Assembly: GCA_963422655.1 (NCBI GenBank)
Contig: OY730440.1
Span: forward strand, 1,984,001-2,048,000
Origin: CATQHS01 sp963422655
Lineage (GTDB): Bacteria; Actinomycetota; Acidimicrobiia; Acidimicrobiales; Aldehydirespiratoraceae
Length of the DNA stretch: 64,000 nt
Reading direction: 5' to 3'
Position 1 is the first letter of the stretch. Every line of letters starts with the position of its first letter. Under the pieces are notes generated by a model that saw only the letters and a program-made list of their open reading frames with translations, made no database searches and was not told the origin of the DNA. Below, piece by piece: positions 24,622-32,788 of the stretch. The position numbers were made by a program, and so were the translations under genes.

Positions 24622-25362
24622 TTACGAAAGGGGCAGAGTAGGTGGAGGCCGCAGGTCAGGGCAGGGGACCGGCTGGCAGATCCCACAGGCTTCGATCGAC
24701 CACGGCGTCTGCTCGAGGCATTTGATTAGTTTGATGTTGGACGACCACTCACGATGGATGTGTCGCCCGATGACCACCGGTCCCACGACACGAGCATCGG
24801 CCTCATCGAGAACCCGGTAAGCCTCGAAGATGGACTTCCCGGTGGTGAAGGTGTCGTCGAGAAGCAACACTCGCTGGCCGGCGACTGGCCGGGTTACGAT
24901 GATCTGGGAGTATCCACCCGGACCGCCGCTGTACTCCAGTGGATTCGGCCAACCCTGGAACTGGCTGAGCTGGTTCACGATGGTGCGGGGCGCGTCACGG
25001 TGGCTGGAAGGAACAGTGGCCACATGCTCGATCGGGCCGCCGAGACACGAGTCCAGGTGATAGTCGAGAAACAGCTTCAGCAGAGCAGCCAAGCGAGCCG
25101 CCGACCAGCTCTTTTGAATAGGTGAGCCGTCCTTGTAATTGCGCAGGTGGTGGTGGAGCAGCCCGGTGTGGACCGATATCGAGATCGGCACCACAAGGAT
25201 GTCTTCAGAGTCCTGATTGGAGTTATCGCAGCTATAGCAGAGTTCGTAGCCTTCTTTGACTCCTGTCCGGCAGATAGGGCAGACACCGGCCTGTTCGGCC
25301 GGGATCGGGATCAGGCCGGCTCTCAACTTTTCCAAGTAGGGCCAGGGATCAGGTCGGTTCAA
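24622..25362 (-). CDS. ComF-like phosphoribosyltransferase with zinc ribbon
   Basis: I start at TTG 25362, which overlaps the dprA stop as TTGA, giving 246 residues; the longer open frame to 25473 lies inside dprA. An N-terminal zinc ribbon (CPICRTG and CYSC near residues 23-40) precedes a type I PRTase domain with the PRPP loop VLLLDDTFTTGKS near 173-185. Two further Cys, CGIC near the C-terminus, are unusual. ComF relatives act in DNA uptake, but here the pairing with a DprA-like protein in a defence-like island suggests a role in anti-phage signalling or nucleic-acid sensing. That role is inference. Confidence 0.8.
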   Translation of the reverse strand: MNRPDPWPYLEKLRAGLIPIPAEQAGVCPICRTGVKEGYELCYSCDNSNQDSEDILVVPISISVHTGLLHHHLRNYKDGSPIQKSWSAARLAALLKLFLDYHLDSCLGGPIEHVATVPSSHRDAPRTIVNQLSQFQGWPNPLEYSGGPGGYSQIIVTRPVAGQRVLLLDDTFTTGKSIFEAYRVLDEADARVVGPVVIGRHIHREWSSNIKLIKCLEQTPWSIEACGICQPVPCPDLRPPPTLPLS

Positions 25363-26315
25363 AAGAGGACGGCTTCTGCTATATCGAAGTCGGCGTCGAC
25401 CACTTCGAGGATGTCGTCGGCATCGGTGACTGCGGTAACCAGCGCCTGGGTTTCGGCCATTGACGAAGCCCAAGGTTGGTCGGCGACGAGCCGTTCGAAC
25501 AGAAAGACCCGTTTGCCATGGGCGATAGCCGCTTCGGCCTGACGCTTGGCCCCGGATGTCTCACTCGCCTCGATCACGACGGTGCCCAACGACAGCCCGG
25601 AAGCGGTGATGTTGCGAGCCGGGAATGCCCAGCGGCCGGTGGGCATACCGGGCAGGAACTGGGACAGGCACGCACCCTGCCATCTGATGGCTCGGGCCAG
25701 CGTCTTGTTCTCCTTCGGGTAGACATGGTCGATGGTGGTGCCGTACACGGCGATGGTACGACCGCCGGCATTGAGGGCAGCCGAATGAGCAGCCGTGTCG
25801 ATCCCACGAGCCAGTCCCGAAACGATGGTGACTCGGCGGTCAGCCAACTCCCTGACCAACCGCCCGGCCATGGCGAGGCCATCGGTGCTGGCGTCGCGAG
25901 TGCCGACTATCGAGATCGAGCGACGGTCGGCTTCGATCAGCTCGCCTAGCACGAACAGCAGCGGGGGGTGGTCATGGGTGAGGGTCAGGTTGGTGGGGTA
26001 GCCCTCGTCGAAGCAGGCCAGAACCGTGACACCGTGGCGGTCCAAGCGCCCCAAGTCGTCCCGCCACCGCTGGATCCGGTTGGTTCGACTGGTGGCTTCT
26101 TCGACTCCCTTCTGGATCCATTGCCGATCCTCGTGGTCCAGAAGCGAGCCTTCGGGGTCGATAGCGAGGTCTTGGAGAACGAAGGCGAGCCGACGGGCCG
26201 AGTAGCCGTTCATCGACCGAGCCAACACTTCGCAGGTGGCCAGCAGCACGGCGCGATCTTCGAGGAGAATGTCTCCTCGGATCAGGCTGTGCTCGGAGGG
26301 CGGATCCAGAACCAT
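25359..26315 (-). CDS. DprA/Smf-like DNA-processing protein
   Basis: A 318-residue protein with the DprA Rossmann fold: ISIVGTRDASTDG near 133-145, VSGLARGIDTAAHSAAL near 165-181, TIAVYGTTIDHVYP near 188-201 and FPARN near 230. An N-terminal helical region precedes the fold, and the C-terminus lacks the winged helix of competence DprA. It is the first gene of a two-gene operon with the phosphoribosyltransferase. The setting, not a competence operon, and the truncated C-terminus suggest an accessory DprA used in defence rather than in transformation. Confidence 0.83.
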   Translation of the reverse strand: MVLDPPSEHSLIRGDILLEDRAVLLATCEVLARSMNGYSARRLAFVLQDLAIDPEGSLLDHEDRQWIQKGVEEATSRTNRIQRWRDDLGRLDRHGVTVLACFDEGYPTNLTLTHDHPPLLFVLGELIEADRRSISIVGTRDASTDGLAMAGRLVRELADRRVTIVSGLARGIDTAAHSAALNAGGRTIAVYGTTIDHVYPKENKTLARAIRWQGACLSQFLPGMPTGRWAFPARNITASGLSLGTVVIEASETSGAKRQAEAAIAHGKRVFLFERLVADQPWASSMAETQALVTAVTDADDILEVVDADFDIAEAVLF

Positions 26316-26352
26316 GAACGCGATACTAGGCCACCGGTGAGACAGCTACCGG

Positions 26353-26485
26353 GTCATTCTCGCCGGTAGCGGCTCGTCTTGTAGGCGTCCACCCAACGGC
26401 GTGAGCTGCGCCATCGGCCGTCAGAACCTCGGGTGGCCTGGAGTCGGTGGCGGCTCGCTGCAGCGCGCAGGGCGGTGACGTTCAG
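26353..26485 (-). repeat. Duplicate of the fic gene 3' end (133 bp, direct copy of 32788-32920)
   Basis: The bases match 32788-32920 at a constant offset of 6435, with only a handful of differences by eye. They encode the last 43 residues of Fic (from LNVTALRAAASRH to SRYRRE and its TGA). The copy is in the same orientation as the full fic gene, so the two form direct repeats around the dcm-vsr-kinase-receiver cassette. The copy ends abruptly at 26485 where alaX sequence begins. Confidence 0.93.
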
Positions 26486-26811
26486 CCGCCGGTCACGGCT
26501 TTGCCCCATTCGTTCCAGATCACACCGCACAGGATGTGCAGCGCAGTGTGGGTGCGCATCAACCCATGGCGCCGATCCCAGTCGAGGGTGCCGGCCACTC
26601 GGGTTCCGACCTCGAGCCGGTCGCCGGTGATGGTGTGCCAGACCACAGAGTGACCACTCACGTCGGTGACCGAAGCCGATCCACTGTCCCAGGCCAGGAT
26701 CCCCGGTGTCGTGGGGTTGCCCACCCCCGGTGGGATAGAAGGCGGTGGCGTCGAGGGCGATCCGGCCGCCGTCGTCGATGGCCACCACTGTGGCGGCAAA
26801 GCAGCGCACTT
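26486..26811 (-). pseudogene. Truncated, frameshifted copy of alaX (matches 24233-24557)
   Basis: The bases match the 5' half of alaX at an offset of 2253. About half a dozen differences are visible, including a one-base gain near 26698-26704 that breaks the frame. The alaX 3' half is missing and is replaced by the fic tail at 26485. The match fades at 26811-26820, so the first codons are diverged. On the minus strand an open frame of 151 codons runs from alaX sequence through the shift into the fic tail, but it is not a credible gene. 26812-26991 holds only the dcm leader. Confidence 0.92.
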
Positions 26812-26991
26812 TCGTAGAGTGGTCGTAACTACAAGGTGGTTTACGGTACTTTCGCCGGTGTCAGATTGAAGGGTGGACACGTTGGCGCTGGAACAGGAAC
26901 CTGGGAAGCGATGGGTTTCGTACGATGATCCCGCCATGATGAGCAGCGTTGTCTGCAGAACAGTTAGACAGACAGTCAACGACGAGGCGGA

Positions 26992-28872
26992 ATGACCGCG
27001 AGAACCCGCAAATATGGGGTCACCATCCGACGTACAGCGCCATTGCGCCTTGGTGTTCACTCTGATGCTCCGGCCAAGCAGAGCTGGCACGCGTGGGTGA
27101 GTGAGTCGAAGCAACCGATTGCGGTCGACCTGTTCTGCGGTGCTGGCGGTCTCAGTCATGGGCTGGAGACGGCCGGGTATCGAGTTGTGCTGGCCGTGGA
27201 CTCCGACGAGTGGGCGTTGGAGAGCCACGCCCACAACTTGGCGGGTCTTGTGCTCTGCCGCGACTTGGCAGTGGATGAGTCTCGCGACGAGATCGTCAGC
27301 CTGTTCGACGGTCTCGACGTTGACTTGATTGCAGGTGGGCCGCCGTGCCAACCCTTCTCCCGAGCCGGACGATCAAAGATACGGAGCCTTGTTGATCTTG
27401 GAGTTCGCGACGATGTTGATGACCGTGAGGAACTGTGGCGACCGTTCCTTGACGTGGTGGAGCGGATCAGCCCGAGGGCAGTGCTCATGGAGAACGTGCC
27501 CGACATGGCCTTCGCCGATGACATGATCGTGCTCAGGTCGATGATCGACCGGCTGGAACGTGCTGGCTACGAAGTCGACGCCCGGATCGTTGATGCATGG
27601 CGTCACGGGGTGCCCCAGCACCGCCAGCGGCTGATTCTCGTCGGTATGCGTGACGGAGCCCTGTTTGAATGGCCCGATCCGGTTGAGCTCGTGACGGTTC
27701 GTGACGCGATCGGGGATCTGCCGGTCCTCAACGTCACCCCGGATACACCGATCGGAAAAGCCGTCATGGATTATGACACCCCGGACATGGGAGACTTCGC
27801 TCGAAAAGCCCGCAAAGAGTGTGTAAATGATGACGCCAGGATCATACATGATCACGTCACTCGCCCTGTCAGGAAGGATGACCACGAAGCATTCGAGTTG
27901 ATGGCTTTCGACACCCTCTATTCCGAACTGCCGAATGACTTGAAGCGTTACCGCGACGATATCTTTGACGACAAATACAACCGGCTCGCTTGGTCGAACC
28001 TCTCCAGGTCGATCACGGCACACCTGGCAAAGGACGGGTACTGGTACATACATCCTGAGCAGCACCGAACCCTAACGGTCCGAGAGGCGGCACGTATACA
28101 GACGTTCCCCGACACATTCCGGTTCGCGGGGTCGCGTTCGCACCAATTCCAACAGATTGGCAATGCGGTGCCTCCAGCTCTCGGCGAGGTCATCGGTAAG
28201 GCGGTTATCGATTGTGTGCGCCAAGAGGGTGGACACCGATGGCGTCGACGGACGAAACGTGCCTTGTACCGAAAACGTCTTGCTGAATGGGCGACAAAAG
28301 ACTCTCAGAATGCGCCGTGGGCATATCCGGGTGAACCGTGGCCGGTCGCCGTCGGGTTGATCGCCGGGTCAAAGGGTGCTACTGACTGGCCGACACCCGA
28401 TGATGTGCTCGGGTTGGTCCCAACGTTCGAAGGGGTCAACCCGGAGGTACTCGCCAAGATTGAGGCCAAGACGGGCTCGACTCGGCGTCAGTCAGTAGTC
28501 AAACGAATCGCAACGATGGCGGCCGACGTGCGGAAAAACTCCGATGGTTGGAAGTCGGACGGCTGGCGACGTACAGGGCTGCTCGGTCCGGCCAAACGGG
28601 GCTGGTACGCGTTGATGACCGGCGAGTCGGATGGGTTGGTCACTTCATCAGCAGTACTTCGAGTCACGGCCAGGGTGACGGGCACCGATGTCGATCGTCG
28701 GAACCGGAACTCGATTGGGAGGATGGAGCTTGCAAAGCTTGTCGGCGCCGGGGATGCAGCCGCGACTCTCAACGTGGCGATGCATCGTCTGGGAACGGCG
28801 ATTTGTACGTCTCGCGAGCCGAAGTGCCGTGAGTGTCCGGTGCGGGAAGTGTGTCAGGGATCAATTGCGTGA
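26992..28872 (+). CDS. C5-cytosine DNA methyltransferase with C-terminal FeS/HhH-GPD-like extension
   Basis: A 626-residue protein. Methyltransferase motifs are VDLFCGAGG (I, 45-53), GGPPCQPFSRAG (IV, catalytic C119), MENVPD (VI, 166-171), PQHRQRLILVG (VIII) and QIGNAVPPALG (X, near 390). It methylates cytosine, probably protecting DNA from a nuclease. The 200 residues after motif X are unusual. They end in C605-x6-C612-x2-C615-x5-C621, exactly the [4Fe-4S] spacing of EndoIII/MutY glycosylases, preceded by glycosylase-like sequence (SSAVLRVTARVTG, GRMELAKLVG). The glycosylase catalytic Asp position seems not kept. The start follows the site GAGGCGG. Confidence 0.92.
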   Translation: MTARTRKYGVTIRRTAPLRLGVHSDAPAKQSWHAWVSESKQPIAVDLFCGAGGLSHGLETAGYRVVLAVDSDEWALESHAHNLAGLVLCRDLAVDESRDEIVSLFDGLDVDLIAGGPPCQPFSRAGRSKIRSLVDLGVRDDVDDREELWRPFLDVVERISPRAVLMENVPDMAFADDMIVLRSMIDRLERAGYEVDARIVDAWRHGVPQHRQRLILVGMRDGALFEWPDPVELVTVRDAIGDLPVLNVTPDTPIGKAVMDYDTPDMGDFARKARKECVNDDARIIHDHVTRPVRKDDHEAFELMAFDTLYSELPNDLKRYRDDIFDDKYNRLAWSNLSRSITAHLAKDGYWYIHPEQHRTLTVREAARIQTFPDTFRFAGSRSHQFQQIGNAVPPALGEVIGKAVIDCVRQEGGHRWRRRTKRALYRKRLAEWATKDSQNAPWAYPGEPWPVAVGLIAGSKGATDWPTPDDVLGLVPTFEGVNPEVLAKIEAKTGSTRRQSVVKRIATMAADVRKNSDGWKSDGWRRTGLLGPAKRGWYALMTGESDGLVTSSAVLRVTARVTGTDVDRRNRNSIGRMELAKLVGAGDAAATLNVAMHRLGTAICTSREPKCRECPVREVCQGSIA

Positions 28873-29302
28873 GCCCGGTACGTGCACGCCATTCCCTCTC
28901 GACCCTGTCAACTACTTCTGAGGGCCGCTCATGCTCCCAAACGCGCATGACATGCCACCCTTCCTCGGTAAGGGTTCGATCGTTACGGGCATCGCGTTCT
29001 CGATTCGCTGCGAGCTTGGCTTCCCACCATTCAGCGTTCGCTTTCGGTGCGACTGCGTGGTCGGGGCAACCGTGCCAAAAACATCCGTCGACCTGGATGG
29101 CAATCCGGGCACGCGTGAACGCGATGTCGGGGCGGCCTGCCAGACCTTTCACATTCACCCGGAAGCGCAGGCCGCGTCTATGGAGTTCTTTACGAATGGC
29201 AAGCTCGGGGCCGGTGCCGAAAGTCCGCTGTTTTGACATGAAGGTCGACACGTGCAGGCTGGACGCGGGCGGGCGACCACCAAAACGATGATGAGAGGAC
29301 AT
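28769..29302 (-). CDS. vsr: Very short patch repair endonuclease (Vsr)
   Basis: About 177 residues from ATG 29302. Vsr nicks DNA at T:G mismatches made by deamination of 5-methylcytosine. Signature parts are GTGPELAIRKELHRRGLRF, GRPDIAF (metal Asp), QVDGCFWHGCPDH (zinc and active site), NAEWWEAKLAANRERD and GWHVMRVWEHE. The gene converges on dcm and overlaps its last 104 bases, so the two coding ends are locked together. Its start lies only 10 bases from the divergent kinase start. Vsr next to a C5-methyltransferase is a classic pairing. Confidence 0.93.
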   Translation of the reverse strand: MSSHHRFGGRPPASSLHVSTFMSKQRTFGTGPELAIRKELHRRGLRFRVNVKGLAGRPDIAFTRARIAIQVDGCFWHGCPDHAVAPKANAEWWEAKLAANRERDARNDRTLTEEGWHVMRVWEHERPSEVVDRVEREWRARTGLTQLIPDTLPAPDTHGTSARETYKSPFPDDASPR

Positions 29303-29312
29303 CTGTAGAAGT

Positions 29313-31535
29313 ATGACAGCCGAAGAGATTGGGTCGAAGGTCAAGACTGTCGGCGGCCTCCGACTCCGACCGCGTTCTCGAATGATGACGATCCTCGGGC
29401 AGGAACTCATCAGCAGCGATGTAGTGGCTCTCACGGAGCTGGTGAAGAACGCGTACGACGCCGATGCCCGGTACGTGCTGATCAGAGTGACCGGTGAATG
29501 CGGCGAGGACAGGATGATCGAAGCTGGTACCGGGACCATCGAAATCTTGGACGATGGTCATGGTATGGACGAAACGACGATCCGCGGCACATGGCTCGAG
29601 CCCGCAACGGGATTCCGACGCCAGTCCACCACCACAGCACGGGGACGGCGAGTTCTTGGCGAGAAAGGTGTCGGCCGATTTGCCACAGCGAAGCTGGGAG
29701 AACGTCTGGAGATGATCTCGAAGTCTGAGATCGCCGACGAGGTGCACTTGGTGATGGACTGGTCCGCATTCGAGGACGACGACAGATATCTAGATGAAAT
29801 CGAACTGGGCTTGAGAGTGACGAGGGAGGGCGCCTTCGGACGGCGAGGCTTGATTTCGAAGACTTGGCAAGCGCATGCGGGTACCTACCTGGACTCCGAT
29901 GACAAGCCGTTGGCCAGCCACGGCACCCTCCTGACCATCAGCGGGCTTCGCAGTGACTGGACACCACAACTCTTGGAGGAGGTGTACCGCGCTCTGTCGC
30001 GGCTGGTCAGTCCAATTGACGATGAGCGGGACATCTCTTCCAACTTCAAGATCGTGCTCGACCTTCCGAAACGTTTCCGCGTTACAGGTGGGCTAATTGA
30101 TCGACCGGACGTACTTAAGCAGCCCCACTACAAGCTCAGCGCAGAAGTCGACAATGAAGGTCACGCTACCGTCTTGATCGAATCTGAGCAAGATGATGAA
30201 CTTGAAAGAGGCCGAACACTTCACCGAGCTGCCCAAAGGCCTCTGCAGTGTGGCCCATTCGAGGTGTTTCTCAGTGTTTGGGACCGCGACGCGGCCTCGC
30301 TCAGCAGTTTCGCAGACGATTTGGGTAGCTCGAAAGCGGTCAGATCTGTCTTGGATTCAGCGGCTGGCGTCAGCATTTACCGCGACGGCTTTCGCGTGCT
30401 TCCTTTCGGAGAAAGGGGTGACGACTGGCTAAGTCTTGATCGTCGACGCGTCCAGAACCCCACCAAGAGACTGTCGAACAATCAGATCGTCGGCTACGTG
30501 CTCATCAGCCGAGACAGGAACCCCGAGCTGATCGACCAGACCAACCGAGAAGGAATCATGGAGGGCCCAGCCTTCGACGATCTTCGCGGGGCTGTACTTG
30601 AACTCCTCTCGATACTTGAAACTGAGCGGTACAAGTTACGTCCCCGGCGAGCGCGCAAACCCAAGGGTGGTTTGCTCGACCGGATCGACTTGGGTGAATT
30701 GCAGAGCGCCATCGTTGCTGCGGTACCCAGCGACCCCGGCATCCAAACCATGATTGTCGAAACTCAGCGTCACCTCAACAAGCGAATCGAGAAAATCGGT
30801 GAGGTCCTGTCACGTTATCGCCGGCTGGCAACGCTGGGACAACTCATCGACAGGGTCGTGCACGAACTGACTCAACCAATCGTCGCGATTCGTCAGGCAG
30901 CAGCAATGAGCCAAGAGGCGCTCGACGATGCTTCCGAACAGAACGGGCAGGCAACTACACCGGAGCTGCTCGACAAGCTCTCAAACTACCTTGCGAGGAT
31001 TGCCAGGCAGGCAGGTGTTGCCAACGATGTCGTTCGACGGATTGATCCCTTCGGTGGTCGTCGACGGGGACGTCCGCATCAATACAGGGTCGAAGAAGCC
31101 ATCAGGGACGCCGTCGCTCTCCTTCGAGAAGACATCGATTCCATCGGAGCCGAGGTCTGTATTCCGGATACTGATCAGACAGTTTCGCTTGATGGAACCG
31201 AGATACAGGAGGTTCTCGTCAATTTGCTTTCGAACAGCCTACATTGGTTGAAACAGGTACGAAAAGGCTCAAGGATAATCGCACTTGATGTGGAGCGAAA
31301 TCATGACGGCAGCCTTGCTCTAATGGTGGAAGATTCCGGTCCCGGTGTATCCGAGAGCGATCGCGAATACATTTTCGACCCCTATTTCACCACCAAGGAG
31401 GACGGGGTGGGTCTTGGTCTTACTATTGCCGGTGAGATCGTGGAGGACTATTACGATGGTTCCTTGGAGCTCATGGCTCCGGGAGAACTTGGAGGGGCAC
31501 GTTTACGGGCGACCCTACGAAAGCGGGTGGGATGA
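29313..31535 (+). CDS. Double-GHKL protein: Hsp90/MORC-like ATPase fused to a histidine kinase
   Basis: A 740-residue protein with two GHKL ATPase units. The first (residues 30-130) has LTELVKNAYDADA, EILDDGHGM and LGEKGVGRFA, as in Hsp90/MutL/MORC. The second is a histidine kinase: H517 in VVHELTQP, N-box LVNLLSNSLHW (635-645), G1 DSGPGV (674-679), F-box YFTTKED (691-697), G2 GVGLGL (698-703). A coiled-coil-like stretch near 480-505 precedes the H-box. There is no membrane segment or signal peptide, so the kinase is cytosolic. The stop overlaps the receiver gene start as ATGA. Likely role: sensing a DNA or phage state and phosphorylating the partner; this is inference. Confidence 0.88.
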   Translation: MTAEEIGSKVKTVGGLRLRPRSRMMTILGQELISSDVVALTELVKNAYDADARYVLIRVTGECGEDRMIEAGTGTIEILDDGHGMDETTIRGTWLEPATGFRRQSTTTARGRRVLGEKGVGRFATAKLGERLEMISKSEIADEVHLVMDWSAFEDDDRYLDEIELGLRVTREGAFGRRGLISKTWQAHAGTYLDSDDKPLASHGTLLTISGLRSDWTPQLLEEVYRALSRLVSPIDDERDISSNFKIVLDLPKRFRVTGGLIDRPDVLKQPHYKLSAEVDNEGHATVLIESEQDDELERGRTLHRAAQRPLQCGPFEVFLSVWDRDAASLSSFADDLGSSKAVRSVLDSAAGVSIYRDGFRVLPFGERGDDWLSLDRRRVQNPTKRLSNNQIVGYVLISRDRNPELIDQTNREGIMEGPAFDDLRGAVLELLSILETERYKLRPRRARKPKGGLLDRIDLGELQSAIVAAVPSDPGIQTMIVETQRHLNKRIEKIGEVLSRYRRLATLGQLIDRVVHELTQPIVAIRQAAAMSQEALDDASEQNGQATTPELLDKLSNYLARIARQAGVANDVVRRIDPFGGRRRGRPHQYRVEEAIRDAVALLREDIDSIGAEVCIPDTDQTVSLDGTEIQEVLVNLLSNSLHWLKQVRKGSRIIALDVERNHDGSLALMVEDSGPGVSESDREYIFDPYFTTKEDGVGLGLTIAGEIVEDYYDGSLELMAPGELGGARLRATLRKRVG

Positions 31536-32743
31536 CCGATCCATGGCAGATTCTCATCATCGAAGATGATGTTGACGTCGCCGACACTATACCAGAAATG
31601 GTTCAGGGTGCAACCAGTTTCGCGGACGAGCCATTATCAGTCACTGTTGAGAATTCCTTTGACGAGGCTCTGACCATCCTCATGAGAGGCAACGTTGATC
31701 TACTCGTGCTGGATGTGCGCGATCAGGGCTTGATCGGGAGAGCTACCACCGATGAGGAGGCGGATCAGGGTATTCGCGTCTTCGATGAGGTCCGCTCTCG
31801 ACGGTTCACTCCAATCGTTTTCTACACAGCTGTCCCGAACCAGGTCGAGTCATTATCCAACCCACCCTTTGTGCAAGTCGTATCGAAGTTGTCGCACGAC
31901 CCGGTAGATGAACTGCGCAATGCGGTTGACATTGCTTTCACATCCGACTTACCCAAAATCAGCCGAGCTCTGGAACGTCATGTCGAGACCGTCACCAGAG
32001 AGTTCATGATCGATTTTGTTACCCCGAACTGGGCATCTTTCAATGACCATAAGGACGACTTGGCGCATCTACTGCTGAGACGGCTCAGTGTTTCGATGGA
32101 GGGTGGAGCAAACACGCTGGCCGACCAGCTCGGATACCCCGCCAATTCCGATGAAGGGATCCATGCGACACGTTACTACGTCGCTCCTCCCATCGAAGGT
32201 CACAGAATGGGCGACATACTTCGTGATCACTACGCTTCGCCTCTAGACATCGACTCGGTTGATGCCGCGTCTTGGTATATCGTCCTTACACCAAGTTGCG
32301 ACCTGGTAGAAAACCGGGTCAAGGCGGATCATGTCGTTCTCGCTCAGTGTCTACCCGTCCGGGATAATCCGCAATATAAGGAATGGATCAAGGCCTGTGC
32401 TCAAGATCCGACCAGTAAGAGTAAAACGAAGGAAGAACAGAAGCTGAAGAGGTTGCTTGAATCGCGTCCGGAGAAAGGTCAGAAGGATCGTTTCCACTAC
32501 TTACCTGCGGCTTGGGAAGTTCCTGATCTGTTGGTGGATCTCCAGAGGATCCTCCACATTCAGCACGATCGGCTGACGGAGTATGAGAAGGTTGCGTCGC
32601 TCGACAATCCATTTTCTGAAGCACTCTTACATCGGTTCAACCGTTACCTGGGTCGAGTAGGCGTACCGACTCTCAACCTTGATGCTGCGCTAACACGTAT
32701 GGCGAATAGAGCCCATCCAACAGACGCTGCCGCTTGGGAGTAG
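31532..32743 (+). CDS. Receiver-domain protein with uncharacterised C-terminal effector domain
   Basis: A 403-residue protein. Residues 1-130 are a response-regulator receiver with the acidic pair D12/D13, phospho-acceptor D61 in LLVLDVRD, T99 in IVFYTA and K119, all in the usual places. Residues 140-400 contain no helix-turn-helix or other known output domain that I recognise; the clearest feature is WYIVLTPSCDLV near 250, followed by ADHVVLAQC. The ATG overlaps the kinase stop by four bases, so the two are a cognate pair. The lack of a DNA-binding output suggests an enzymatic or toxic effector. Confidence 0.85.
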   Translation: MTDPWQILIIEDDVDVADTIPEMVQGATSFADEPLSVTVENSFDEALTILMRGNVDLLVLDVRDQGLIGRATTDEEADQGIRVFDEVRSRRFTPIVFYTAVPNQVESLSNPPFVQVVSKLSHDPVDELRNAVDIAFTSDLPKISRALERHVETVTREFMIDFVTPNWASFNDHKDDLAHLLLRRLSVSMEGGANTLADQLGYPANSDEGIHATRYYVAPPIEGHRMGDILRDHYASPLDIDSVDAASWYIVLTPSCDLVENRVKADHVVLAQCLPVRDNPQYKEWIKACAQDPTSKSKTKEEQKLKRLLESRPEKGQKDRFHYLPAAWEVPDLLVDLQRILHIQHDRLTEYEKVASLDNPFSEALLHRFNRYLGRVGVPTLNLDAALTRMANRAHPTDAAAWE

Positions 32744-32788
32744 ACCGCTAAGCTGGAGTCCTTCCTGACTTGCCTATAGCTGCTGGTG

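Noticed and set aside
26354..26809. 151-codon open frame through the alaX/fic relic
   Set aside because: It joins two gene fragments across a frameshift; explained fully by the chimeric relic.
29313..32743. Assignment of the kinase-receiver pair to Detocs
   Set aside because: Detocs has separate DtcA, DtcB and DtcC proteins; here there is no DtcB-like buffer gene, and the kinase has an extra Hsp90-like domain.
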